Source: Capsicum annuum
Lineage: Eukaryota > Streptophyta > Magnoliopsida > Solanales > Solanaceae
Length of the DNA: 64,000 nucleotides
Assembly (NCBI RefSeq): GCF_002878395.1
Contig: NW_025892544.1
Coordinates: 1 to 64,000, forward strand
Direction of reading: 5' to 3'
Below are positions 33,011 through 43,651 of this stretch, one piece after another; within the stretch, counting starts at the first letter, position 1, and each line of letters starts with the position of its first letter. Under the pieces are notes generated by a model that did not search any database, was not told the origin of the DNA, and saw only the letters and a list, made by a program, of their open reading frames with translations. The translations under genes were made by a program, and so were the position numbers.

Positions 33011-33647
33011 TGTTGGGTTTAATTGATGTGAATGGAAAATGAAAAGTTGCTTGGAAGGGACACAACTCTTTGAGTAAAAGACACACTATTTCAGAAAAAA
33101 AGTATAACTATTTGGATGGTTATGGATATTCGAAAAAGACACTCTTTCGAATGGATAGACATAAATGTTCAGAAAGGATACACCTTTTCGGTAAACCATT
33201 GCCACCTTTCGGAAGAGAAACTTAATGGCTATATAAACCTTCATTTTTCCACAGGTTTAGTATGAATTTTTTGCACTTGAAAACATTTCTTGTCTTCTAA
33301 AATACTCCATGTGATCATCTCACTGTTGAGTGAGTTCGAAGAGAATCAATCGTTTGAGGTACCACTACAATCGGATTGTTAAGCCATTTTATACTGGGAG
33401 AAAAATTCCGCAACCTCGGGTACTTGAGGGAATTTATTTTCTTAAGGATACTCCGTGAATTCGGAGGACATGGCTTTTTCTGCTTCATCTAATTTTCTTT
33501 AAAGTACTGAAAACACACTTCTTTGAAAGGTCATTTTTGATCTTGTATTGAAGGTGTTGGAAACTTCATAAGTATTGTTGATTTATTATTGAACTTGTGT
33601 TGAAGTTGTTTTGTCAAAATACAGATTTTTGTGTACCCGAAACAACA
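33011..33647 (+). mobile_element. Copia 3' LTR
   Basis: TGTTGGGTTTAATT to CCGAAACAACA, 637 bp, colinear with the 5' LTR. TATA box at 33230-33237. Confidence 0.9.
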
Positions 33648-33652
33648 CTTTT

Positions 33653-34578
33653 CTCGATAGGTTTAAAGTTAATTTCTTTTTCCTTATATCATACTAGAGA
33701 TTACTTAATAGAAAAATTTATCCTTAAAAGAGTTTAGCCACCACAAGGCTTCCATACCCAAAGTCCTACATGCACATGGGGATAATAACCCCATTCAAAG
33801 CCACCCCAACCCACCTCATTAAAATATGTTTGTTATATTATACAAAGATCACCTATCACATTAATCCAACTTTTGAAAAACACAAAATCGCAAAAGGAAA
33901 ATATTACATTAAAAGGTTTACAAGAAAGCACATTTACTATAGAAATAGGCAAAGGAACATTTACCTAAGTGTTGAAAATATTCTAGGAACATTTACCTAA
34001 GTGTTGAAAATATTCTCTTAAATAGATATCCGATAGAAAAAAGGCAAAAGCAATATCTGAAAGAGTGAGGCGCAATTCAAAATTTCTTTCCCTATATCGC
34101 TATGCGTAGTCATTTATTTACACATTGTGATTCATCATAACCCCCGTACAAACATGCATTATTCATTCGGGGGTTCACCATCACATAACTACACATCATC
34201 AGTTTTTTTACATAAGTTTCATATTTTATCCATTCTAATGTCGTGTTTGTTGGCCTAATCATGATTCTCCTATCAATTCTATATTATGTACACACTTACT
34301 AACTACAACCTATAACTCATAAATCTAGACACCAAGTTACTGCTATGGATTGTATGTAACTTCGTTTCTTGTTTCCAGTCAAGTAATTCTGATGGAGAAT
34401 CCATATTAATACTGACGGAATGCATTCCTTGAGAGCCTTGCCTCTCTGTTATAGGCGTGTTTATCTTAGAATAGACCAAGAGAAATTTTTAGAACAGATA
34501 ACTATATTAGAACAGAACTGGGCAAAAAGGTTTAAAACCCACATAACCACTGCTTGGGTTCCAGTAAATGGTTGAAGC
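33653..34578. other. Intergenic segment
   Basis: It begins with the second copy of the direct repeat that flanks the copia element. A perfect 33-bp word block starting TAGGAACATTTACC is tandemly repeated near 33951-34015. No gene is seen; the 76-residue frame at 33770-34000 has no recognisable feature. Confidence 0.4.
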
Positions 34579-34660
34579 CAGGGGCAGATCTAGGGGTTCG
34601 AGTGCGGGTTTTTGGGAACCCAGTAACTTTTGTGCAGATCTAGTATATATAGAGAGAAAT

Positions 34661-36123
34661 AAACAAACAACAAACAAACAACAAGCCCAGTATATTCCCA
34701 CATTATGGGGTCTGGGGAGGGTAGAATGTACGCAGTCTATACCACTGCCTCTAAAGAAGTAGAGAGGCTGTTTTAGATAGACCCCCGGCTCAAGACAAAG
34801 AACAGTATACAAAAAACATAAAAAACATGGGACATTATAAAATAACATAGGCACGACATGCACAAAAATATTGTACATCTCTAAACAAAGGACACCAAAG
34901 CCCTCATAACAACAAACTATGACTCACCCACATACTTTAGCTTTATTTTCTAATGTTTTTCCTTTATACCTTCCTATCTAGGGTCATGTCCTCAGTCAGT
35001 TGTAACTGCTCCATGTCACGTTTAATCACTTCCCACCAGTATTTTTTCGTTCTACCCCTACCCCGCTTGAAACCATCCAAGGATAACCTCTCACACCTAC
35101 GAACTGGGGCATCTGTACCACTCCTCATCACATAAACAAACCATCTCAACCTCACTTCTCACATTTTATCCTCCACCGACACCGCACCCATCTTCTCCTG
35201 AATAATCTTATTCCTAACCCTGTCAGCCCTTGTAAATCCACACATCCAATACAACATCCTAATTTCCTCCACCTTCAACTTTTGAATATGAGAATTATTA
35301 ACCGGCCAACACTCCGCTCTATATAACATAACCGGCTGAACTGCAATTTTATAGAATTTCCCTTTCATCTTTGGGGGCACCTTCTTATCGCATAAAATTC
35401 CCGAAGCGAGCTTCCATTTCATCCAACCTGCCCTAATACGGTGAGAGACATCCTCATCTATCTTTCCATTCCCCTGATCGTGGACCCAAGATACAAAAAA
35501 CTATCCCTCTTGCAAACCGCCTGGGAATCCAACTTCACTACCACCCCCTCCTCTTTTCTTGAGTCACTAAACTTGAACTCCAAGTACTCCATCTTGGTCC
35601 TACTCAACCGGAAACCTTTAGACTCCAGGGCTTGTTTCCAAACCTCCAGTTTATCATTAACACCTTGTCACGACCCATCAATCAAAACTACATCATCCGC
35701 AAAAATCATACACCAAGACACCTCGTCTTATACTTTCCGCGTCAACACATCCATTACCAAGGTGAATAAAAATGGACTAAGAGTTGATCCCTGGTGCAAT
35801 CCTGTCAAGATTGGAAAATAATCAGAATCTTCTCCTACTGTCCTTACTTGAGTCTTCGCCCCCTCATACATATCCCTAATCACTCTGTTGTATGCCACAG
35901 GGACCCCCGTCGCCTCCAAGCATCTCCACAGATCCTCCCTAGGGACCTTGTCATACTCCTTTTCCAAGTCAATAAACACTATGTACAGATCCCTCTTCCT
36001 CTCTCTATACTGCTCTTCTAGTCTCCGCACTAGGTGAATTGCCTCAGTCGTGGAGCGACCAGGCATGAATCCAAATTGATTCTCCAAAATAGATACAATC
36101 TTCCTCAACCTCCGCTCTACCTA
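34661..36123 (-). mobile_element. 5'-truncated RTE-clade LINE, minus strand
   Basis: It runs on the minus strand from about 36123 to a CAA/TTG-rich tail at 34661-34685. Flanks show near-duplicate GTATATATAGAGAGAAAT (34643-34660) and TGTATATAGAGAAATC (36124-36139), an imperfect TSD with a GA length change. The 3' untranslated region contains the words shared with the stub at 21448 and the LINE at 26716. Confidence 0.8.
34964..36120 (-). pseudogene. RTE LINE reverse transcriptase and C-terminal domain, broken
   Basis: The best frame is 36108-35728: [35 protein letters not shown] (motif A), [14 protein letters not shown] (motif B). After one TAA comes MIFADDVVLID (motif C, catalytic FADD kept) near 35710-35680. 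The thumb and C-terminal parts follow in shifted frames: [20 protein letters not shown] (35419), [14 protein letters not shown] (about 35335), [17 protein letters not shown] (about 35247) and [12 protein letters not shown] (about 35070). The endonuclease domain is absent because of 5' truncation. Several stops make it inactive. Confidence 0.88.
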
Positions 36124-36334
36124 TGTATATAGAGAAATCTAGTATATATATATATATAAGAATTATTAGTTGAAAATCATAAACAAAGTGTATTGTTAGT
36201 GTAGTGCAATTGAGGAACTTGTAAAAGTTTTTTTGATGTCATGGTTGTGGGTTCAAATTCCCTTAGTTACTATTTGGTTTTAATTTTATCTAATATGGGG
36301 AGCGCACAAACTTTAAATTCTAGATCCACCTTTG

Positions 36335-37435
36335 GGCCTCAAGCCATGCTACAATAGACCCCAATCACGCCAGGCCTTTAGTCCCATTTTCCAAATTATT
36401 GTTAACCGAATAACCACCAATCCCAACATAAATTTCACTGGATATAAATTTTTAAATTCAGACATTTTGTCGTGGATATTTTCGGTAATGAAAAAATAGG
36501 TTGTAACACACATCCACCATCACCACTATCACCACCACTATTGTAAATCATGCTCATCATTGCTAGCCAACATATATGTTCCATTTTTGTCAAATAGTAA
36601 TTGCATTTATTAAATTAATATTTTTCTAATATTTAAATACTTCTTTTATTTGAACTGTGAATCTTTTATGTTTACAAATAAATAAATTATGTACATTTTA
36701 ATGTTAAAAAATAAATATTCTAAATCATTCAATATTCACATCAAGAAATAATATCTTAATTATTAAAATGTTCATTCAGATTCAAACATCGTACTCCAAT
36801 AATGTGAAATTTGAGTTATTGAAAACGTAAAGAAGAATATGACTCATATAAAAAGGTAGTGCACAACCTGGTCAAAACATTTGCATGAAAGTAACCAATT
36901 TACCTTTTGCATATTAATCATATATAAATTTTGAAAAGGTAAGAAAAATAAAAATAGATCCAAAATTAAAAAATACTTACAAATTTGCAAGTCTGTAAGA
37001 ACCATCAACTAATTCATATATTTATAATTAAATTAATGCAACTCGACAAAAAATTATTGGTCAATAATAATAAAGTTATTCAAGAAAACAGTTTTTTCCC
37101 AAGCAACAAATATATAAACTACTTAATAGTGTAAAATTAGTGAGGAAATACTCCATGTTAAAAAAATTGGTCATCTCTAAATCAATTTCAAAAAACAATA
37201 TCCACAATGAGCTAAGTTTTATTAAGAAATAGAAAGTACAAATTAGAAAAGAGGAGTATAATACCCTTGACAAAGTGAGGAAACTTAACTGGAATAATAG
37301 TTCATTAGTTTGTATAGTTGGATTGACCATGTCTGTCGTTCTCGGTTCGCTATGAGTATTAGCAGAAAGAATGTTATGATTAATTTTGAAACTAAGTTCA
37401 ACATATCTTCATTTGACAAATCTATTTTTTTAACA
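36335..37435. other. AT-rich intergenic segment
   Basis: No coding domain or repeat structure was recognised. A short CACCATCACCACTATCACCAC run is at about 36512-36540. The minus-strand frame at 37076-37330 is hydrophobic by composition and unsupported. Confidence 0.35.
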
Positions 37436-38170
37436 GAGTCACGACAGGACATGAAATTTGGACAAGTAATGACAGTAATTTAACTCACTCACTAATATGT
37501 AAGCCAACCCAAATACAACTTCTAAACTTGAATAAAATATGCAAAGACTGATAATTAAAATTGATATGTCATAATTGAACTCTTTCATAAAACTTAAAGT
37601 CAATAATATGAGAACAACAACAATATAATTCAAAACTTGAAAGCCAATAATACAAGCAACTAAGATCTGAATACAACTCAAAAATAAGGAAAATATCTAA
37701 CAAGATGTACAAATGATAAAAATATCAAGGAGATCAAGAGCAACTGGGGATCAACCGAGCAGCTACCTCAAATCTTGGAGATCTCTCCGAACACCGCTAA
37801 CAGTCATCAACCGGCAGTACTAGGCTAAGAACCTTCAGAAAAGATGCAAAAAAGGCAATGGTGGGTATAAACTTCATATTTAATCAGCAGGTTGACTGAA
37901 CCAAATTCGAAGCGGCGGCGAGGGCCGGTCCTAACTAAAGTGCTTCTCCCGATACTTAATAAAGTTTTGATTTAAGATATTGCAGATCCAATTTAGCAAC
38001 TAATGTCCACAACATGTATAAATCAAGTGCATGTATCTCAAATCAAAGATAAATCAATATACAAGTAAGTAAGTCAATATCCCAGTCACTTAATCACTCT
38101 TCACACCAAAGTAATACAAATCAAGTATGATGATGTAAATGATGCATGCCTTTCTATTGAACTAGGATCT
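37436..38170 (-). mobile_element. Minus-strand LTR remnant
   Basis: On the minus strand it ends GGTTGGCTTACATATTAGTG ... CCTGTCGTGACTC near 37436, the same terminal design as the plus-strand remnant at 16535-17250. GTACTGCCGGTTGATGACTG near 37820 fits the middle of that LTR type. The start is not defined. No coding content. Confidence 0.4.
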
Positions 38171-38601
38171 GTAACGATTCAAAACATTGTTATGTCAAAA
38201 ATTATCTAGGAAAATTTTGCATCAAAGGAAATCCTTTTATGGATATGAAGGAAATTATTTCTTGAGAAAAAGTGGAGCTTATAAAAAATTGGACCAAAAA
38301 ATTAAAGAAATGGGTCGGCCTACTGCCTACCGCTATATCTGTACTCGGGCAATAGCCAACTCGAATTATTTTTAAAACCCCCTTTTATCCCTGCCTCCAT
38401 AGGTCATTTTCTTTCTCCAAAAACACCCAGAATAAATACAACACCTAGAGTAATGAGGTTTCAAAGCCCACGCTTCATGAGGGTGATTTTGACGCATACC
38501 CGACGGGAATCCAGAATATCCTGATACATATGGGACAACTTCCTCCTCTGAGGAGCTAGGTAATCCATCTACGAGGTAGGTTATTGTTTAATATATTGTA
38601 G
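38171..38601. other. Unassigned non-coding segment
   Basis: No recognised feature. The 62-residue frame at 38187-38375 shows no domain. The segment may be the 5' part of the adjacent LTR remnant. Confidence 0.3.
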
Positions 38602-38823
38602 ACTTGAGTCAGGAGCGGACTTACATATTAACTTTGGGTGCTTCGGCACCCATTAAACTCGACGCGGAATAGGTATAATTACATAAAAAATATACGAAAA
38701 TGGGTATAAGTTATATAAAAGCACCCACTAAACAAGAAATTGGTTAGGTGTACGTGATTTTTTATTTTTTTCTGTAGTAAACACCCACTCTCCTTAAATC
38801 CTGGGTCCGCCACTGACTTGAGT
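38602..38823. mobile_element. 206-bp hAT-type MITE with perfect 8-bp TSD
   Basis: ACTTGAGT is repeated at 38602-38609 and 38816-38823. The element 38610-38815 has ends CAGGAGCGGAC and, on the other strand, CAGTGGCGGAC (9 of 11 matching). Confidence 0.85.
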
Positions 38824-39615
38824 TAGATGCATGTAATAAAGATAGCAATATCAGGAGTTTTCATTCCTTACGCCTTCGGGCGTGGTGTTTGGATGGATGA
38901 AATAATAATAATCAACTTAGATTTTAAATATGTGACGATTGTTATTATTTTTGAGTTGGTATGACCCTTTATTTCTTTCATTGATAGTCTTGTGAAGACT
39001 AAAATAACTTTGGAAAGTATGAGGGTATTAAGAGTATAGGGTGAGAGTAATTACGATCATCGAATAATATAGGAGTAGAGTAGGGTTAAGATAGATTACT
39101 TATGAGGCTCAAGAAAACTCTATGACATTGAATTAGAGAGTGGAAATAGGGAAAAAGTATGGGCAACAGTAATTTTGTAGAATGAATGGAGTTAAAGAAT
39201 TTTAAAATAGCTTGATTAAGTAGAGAAATATATTGAAAGGTATCCTAAGGATAACTTCCATATAGGTGTAAGAAATTTAGATAAAAGTCATCAAAATACT
39301 AAGGGTAAGCGTGATAAGGCATCATTAGTAATTTAGGGTTGTGGTTAGTTAAGATACAAGAAATAACCTAAGGGTAGGAGTGGGTGTCGGTAGGAGAGGC
39401 TTGTTAGTGTTGTCAACATTGGCATCCTACAAATTCTTTAAAATATGCATTATTATGAATGCCAGCCCAGTTGGGTTATAAGTTGGGTTTAGATTGAAGT
39501 CCTGAATTGTGTGAATGGTTATTTGTAGCAATTAGACTTGCTTGACTCTATGTTTATATGTAAATTGAGTATTCATAATTATCGTTGGGAGCATTTGTAT
39601 ATTCATACATATTGA
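38824..39615. other. Intergenic segment
   Basis: AT-rich, with no gene or repeat recognised by eye. Confidence 0.35.
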
Positions 39616-42034
39616 TGTAAGACCCCAAAATTTCGAACCAATGTTAGAGCCGTGTTTCAAGCTCATGTAAAGTACATTGTAGTTTCTTGGTAGTTTTATG
39701 AGTGAGTTAATATAAACTCCCAGCTATTAGATGAATCAAATTATTCCTTACCGATTGAGTTTTTGAGAAGAATGCTACTATAGTCAACTTTAAATGAGCA
39801 TATCTTTTATTTTATTAAGAATTTTTCAGTTCAAGATTCACCAAATTGTAGGAAATTGAATTAGCTTTCCAACGATACTAATTTTGTCTAAATCCGATAC
39901 CCGAGTGGGAAGTTATGACACTTTTAGTGTAAGACAGTAGCCCAACATGATAAGGCCGCATCGCGGTGATGGCCAAAATCATGTTCGTCCTTTTCCAGAG
40001 GATCACCGCGATAACACCGCATCGCGCCAAGGGTCAAATTTACGTTCACTGAGAAACCGCGATGGTACCGCATTGCGCCAAAGTGCCAGTTTGCAATTGT
40101 CCATTTCCAGTGGTGCAACGTGATAGCACCGCGTCGCGCTGTTGGACAAAATAAAGAATGTCCCATTTCTAGTGGCACAACGCAATAAGCACCGCATCGT
40201 AACGGCGTGTAAAATTGAGATTTTCATTCCGCGATTTAATTTTCCAAGGACCGTTTGGTGTTTTCCCATGGCTCCAAATCAGTACAAAATACAAAATTAA
40301 AACCCTAAAGGGGAATTATGTGCCCCATTACTCACAATTACTCTTCAAGAAATTAACCTTCTTTCAAGAACAAACCCTAACTCAGCCAACATTCGAGATC
40401 AAGCTTCAAGAATTCCCTAAGAACTCTCTCGAATTCATCAAACCAGGTATGTTAAGTGTTCATCCATGGGCCCCTTTCACCCATGGAGGCCAAGTATCTA
40501 ATTTTACATTCAAATTTATGATTTTTACAATTTATTGTGATTTTAACCATGAATTCCCATGAATTGTAATTCTATTTCATGTTTACATGAAATTGTTCTT
40601 GTTATTAAACTCTACACGTTTGGATAATATTTTTTGCTGATTTGAATCATAATTAGTGATGTGATGTTGAAATCATGCTATTACTACAAGCTTTAAACTA
40701 TCCCTATGCTTAGCTTAAACTATGAATATCAAGTGTTTTATGAAATGCTTACAAGAATGAATTTTGGATAAATACTTTCACAATATGTTCTCAAAGCTTT
40801 GGTACTATTTTGCTATTATTGTGATCGAGTCTTGGGAGTTATGAATACCCAAAATCTTAGTTGTTTATTTAGTCTCAGTATCTTCAGAATAGTTTTAGAT
40901 ATGTTATGAGCATTATCAGTTTAGTCAGTTATCATAATCAGTTAAACTTAAAACAATTTAGTACTTCGAGTCAGTTCAGGGGTGTCGACTTCTCCATCAG
41001 TTAGGCAGAGTCGTTAGTAGCAGTCCCTGTATTCTAGAACTTTATAGCCAACTAAGATACGATGAGTCACCCATCAGTTCAGGCTTGACTACCTCCCAGG
41101 GGTCACCCGTCAGTTTAGGCTTGCAACCCTTAGTTCTTTGGGATAGTACATTAGTGGATCCATATAATCAGTGTTAGTACCCATGGCACGGTACTGACAC
41201 CCTTCTAACTGGGTTCAAATATTGGACCCCAATTTGCTCATTGGGGCATGTCGGTTAGATTGTAGCTCCCACAATCTTAGAATAGTAATCAACTAAGTAA
41301 TTCATTTTCATTTTTTCTTGACCATAGCATACAAATATCAATTATTCACTTATCAGTATTCAGTATTTTAGATTATATTCAGAATATTTTTTATGCTTGG
41401 TCATGCATCCTCAGTATTTACAGATTTTATGCATTCTATTCAGTACTTTATGCTATTTATTTAGTCAGGTATCACTCCTATACATAAAACCATGCATATT
41501 AGCCTACCTCATTTAGCATACCAGTACATTCAAAGTACTGATCGCATACTCATTTCTTACGCTATGATGTATCATATCATAGGTTTGGATGCTCAATTTC
41601 GGCACATAGACTTTCTAGATTATTAGCCGTAGCTGTGGTGAGTCCTCATACTTTGAGGACATGTTTTATTTCTCTAAGTTATTTCATTAGTTTTAGTATT
41701 TTTTTCCATTTAGTCGGAGTTAGTTGGGGTTTTATCTCATCAGCTCCACAGTCAGTCAGTAGAGGCTTTTCAGACTAATACCGATAGTTAGTCATTCTTC
41801 AGCTTTCAGTTGACATTATCAGATATTTTATCAGTATTATCAGTTTTATTTTACAGACTTTATCAAAAATATGATTTAAAACCTTATGACATTCCTCAGT
41901 TAAATTCTGCATATGATCTTTTGTTATTAGTTTTACTTGGTACTCATAGTAGGTACCAGCTCATGGGTTAGCTTATAGTCCCTTGAGACTGTAAGCATCG
42001 TGTGGCACCTAGGGGGTACTCTTGGGGCAATATA
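39616..42034 (+). mobile_element. Solo LTR of a gypsy element (LTR C)
   Basis: Starts TGTAAGACCCC and ends GGGGCAATATA (2419 bp). Flanks ATTGA (39611-39615) and GTTGA (42035-42039) agree at four of five positions, consistent with an old solo LTR. Near the start is a perfect 11-bp inverted pair ATCGCGGTGAT (39960-39970) and ATCACCGCGAT (40002-40012), followed by four more CACCGCATCGCGCC-type words to about 40205. A donor-like CCAGGTATGT is at 40444-40453. The 3' hairpins are perfect: CAGTAC/GTACTG 41522-41540, CTATGAT/ATCATAG 41562-41582, GTCCTCA/TGAGGAC 41642-41660. Confidence 0.75.
40448..40453 (+). other. Consensus 5' splice-site sequence in LTR C
   Basis: CCAG followed by GTATGT, in the same LTR position and context as the sites at 11039, 43646 and 51417. 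Confidence 0.4.
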
Positions 42035-42035
42035 G

Positions 42036-42297
42036 TTGATGATGATGAAATCGATTTCACAATGATGATGGTTTGATTATATTGGTAATGATATTAATGA
42101 TGATGATATTGAGAGCATGATAATAATGATGATATAATTATGTTGATAATGATGAGATGATGATTATGATGATGCGATTATGCTAATAATGATACTGATG
42201 ATGACGATATTGAGATGATGATGATGATAATGATAGTGTGATTTATGATTTTAATGATGTCGATGATGATAATAATGAGGTAATAATGAGATGATAT
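42036..42297. repeat. GAT/AAT-rich degenerate microsatellite
   Basis: About 260 bases dominated by GATGAT, AATGAT and interruptions, starting directly at the 3' flank of solo LTR C. Confidence 0.85.
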
Positions 42298-43004
42298 ATG
42301 CATACTGCATACATTTATCATATGCATTTTGATGTATACTATAATTTATATGTTATATGTGAAAGTTGATGTATTTGACTAAATATGGAAGGCATAAACA
42401 TGAACTTGTGTTGTACGTGAATAGGAGTGCCACAATAGTGATGAATCATCATTAGTTATATGGTACCTTATAAGTGATGAGAACTTCGGCTAACTAATTA
42501 GTGTGTTGTTAGAATATGGATATGGTGAAGTCCATAGGACAGTCTGGATGGTTAGAAGTAGGATCAAAGAGTTAGAACAAACAAGTAGGACTTAGAGGTA
42601 GTAAGGAAATATAACTGGTCAAAGGACAAAGATACAAAAAAATATTAAATGACAGTTAGGTCACAAAGATGATAGAGTAATATGTTAATAATTGCTCAAA
42701 TGTGAGTTAGTAGCTGAACCTTACTTGATGACATGATTTTTTTCTATTTGTTATTTTTGTTATTATTTCTAACCCTAGTTGACAGATGATACCTACCAGT
42801 GCCTGTAGTTGTACTGATGCTACACTTACTATACTTTTATTTGGGGATATAGCCATGATGTATGCTAGTTGGGGTTTCTATAAAAGAGATAGTGATCACT
42901 CTGTAGCAGTTCTTGTCCTCTTAATCTTACATAGATGTTGTATCTTGGAGTTTTCTATTCCTTGTCTAGTACACTTGTACTGGTTTAGATTAGGTTCAAG
43001 GGAC
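42298..43004 (+). other. Target region of the full-length chromovirus; LTR remnant
   Basis: Mostly unassigned. From about 42782 the wording GATGATACCTACCAGTGCC resembles the LTR remnant at 16702, so this is probably another decayed LTR of that type. No gene; the frame at 42786-43022 is unsupported. Confidence 0.35.
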
Positions 43005-43495
43005 TCATTTGTAATACCCTGAAGTTTCCTAGCAATTTTTTTCTCAAGAATGTCAAGTATTAGCTTCTAAATTAAATGATGTTTATTCCATGGGGAATTT
43101 TCAAGATTTTCACTTTTTTGTCATGTGAAAAATTCAATAAGGTTTCTATCGATATAAAATCTGCCTAAATCCGATATCCGGGTAAGAAGTTATGACTATT
43201 TCAAGTCCCTGTCATAAAACAACGCCATAGTGGTCAGTGGAGCGCCACACCACAAGATAAAATAGAAATTGTCTTTTCTCCAGTGTCAGCGTGATTTTTC
43301 CTCATCGCGTCAAACTTCCAGGTCACAAACAAAGTGGCAACGCGATAGCTCGTATCACGCCATTTTCCTATTTTCTAATTTTCAAATTCCAGTGACACGA
43401 TGCGATAGCACTGCGTCATGCCAGGGGTCCAGGTCAAAAAATTTTTACAATTTAAAAGACGCCTCCAGGGTTAAAAGGGTCAATTTTCCACCCTT

Positions 43496-43503
43496 ATTTA
43501 AGC
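43496..43503 (+). promoter_or_regulatory. TATA box of LTR D
   Basis: TATTTAAG about 145 bp before the donor-like GTATGT; the aligned position in LTR E is TATTTATG at 51266-51273. Confidence 0.5.
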
Positions 43504-43645
43504 CCTTTAACATGAGATTTAGCTATTTGGAACCCAAAATATACTAGTTTCTTGTTATTTTCTCTCAAGAACAAGCTAGGGTTTCAATTGGGGATTCAAT
43601 TTCAAGAACGTCTCTCCGTCAATCTTCACTAAATCAAGAACTAAG

Positions 43646-43651
43646 GTATGT
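43646..43651 (+). other. Consensus 5' splice-site sequence in LTR D
   Basis: CTAAG followed by GTATGT. It is conserved in LTR E at 51417. Confidence 0.4.

Larger units (their letters stand above)
27404..33652 (+). mobile_element. Complete but inactive Ty1/copia retrotransposon with TSD CTTTT
   Basis: Element 27409-33647, flanked by CTTTT at 27404-27408 and 33648-33652. Two 637-bp LTRs (27409-28045 and 33011-33647) differ at many sites, so the insertion is not recent. Domain order is gag zinc knuckle, protease, integrase, reverse transcriptase, RNase H, the copia order. All reading frames carry stops or shifts. The first base pair of the 5' LTR is changed (GG instead of TG). Confidence 0.9.
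34579..36334. mobile_element. hAT-like MITE split by a LINE
   Basis: The left end CAGGGGCAGATCTAG (34579-34593) and the right end, read on the other strand CAAAGGTGGATCTAG (36334-36320), match at 11 of 15 positions. The TIR type is that of the intact MITE at 38610-38815. The left part runs to about 34660 and the right part resumes near 36124. The right part contains GGTTGTGGGTTCAAATTCC, which resembles a tRNA B box. An 8-bp TSD could not be confirmed. Confidence 0.5.

Noticed and set aside
34507..34878. 123-residue minus-strand frame
   Set aside because: Covers the LINE 3' untranslated region, tail and flanking MITE; no domain.
36240..36262. tRNA-like B box (GGTTCAAATTC)
   Set aside because: No A box at a suitable distance and no cloverleaf; it lies in a MITE. 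It could hint at a SINE-like origin but not at a tRNA gene.
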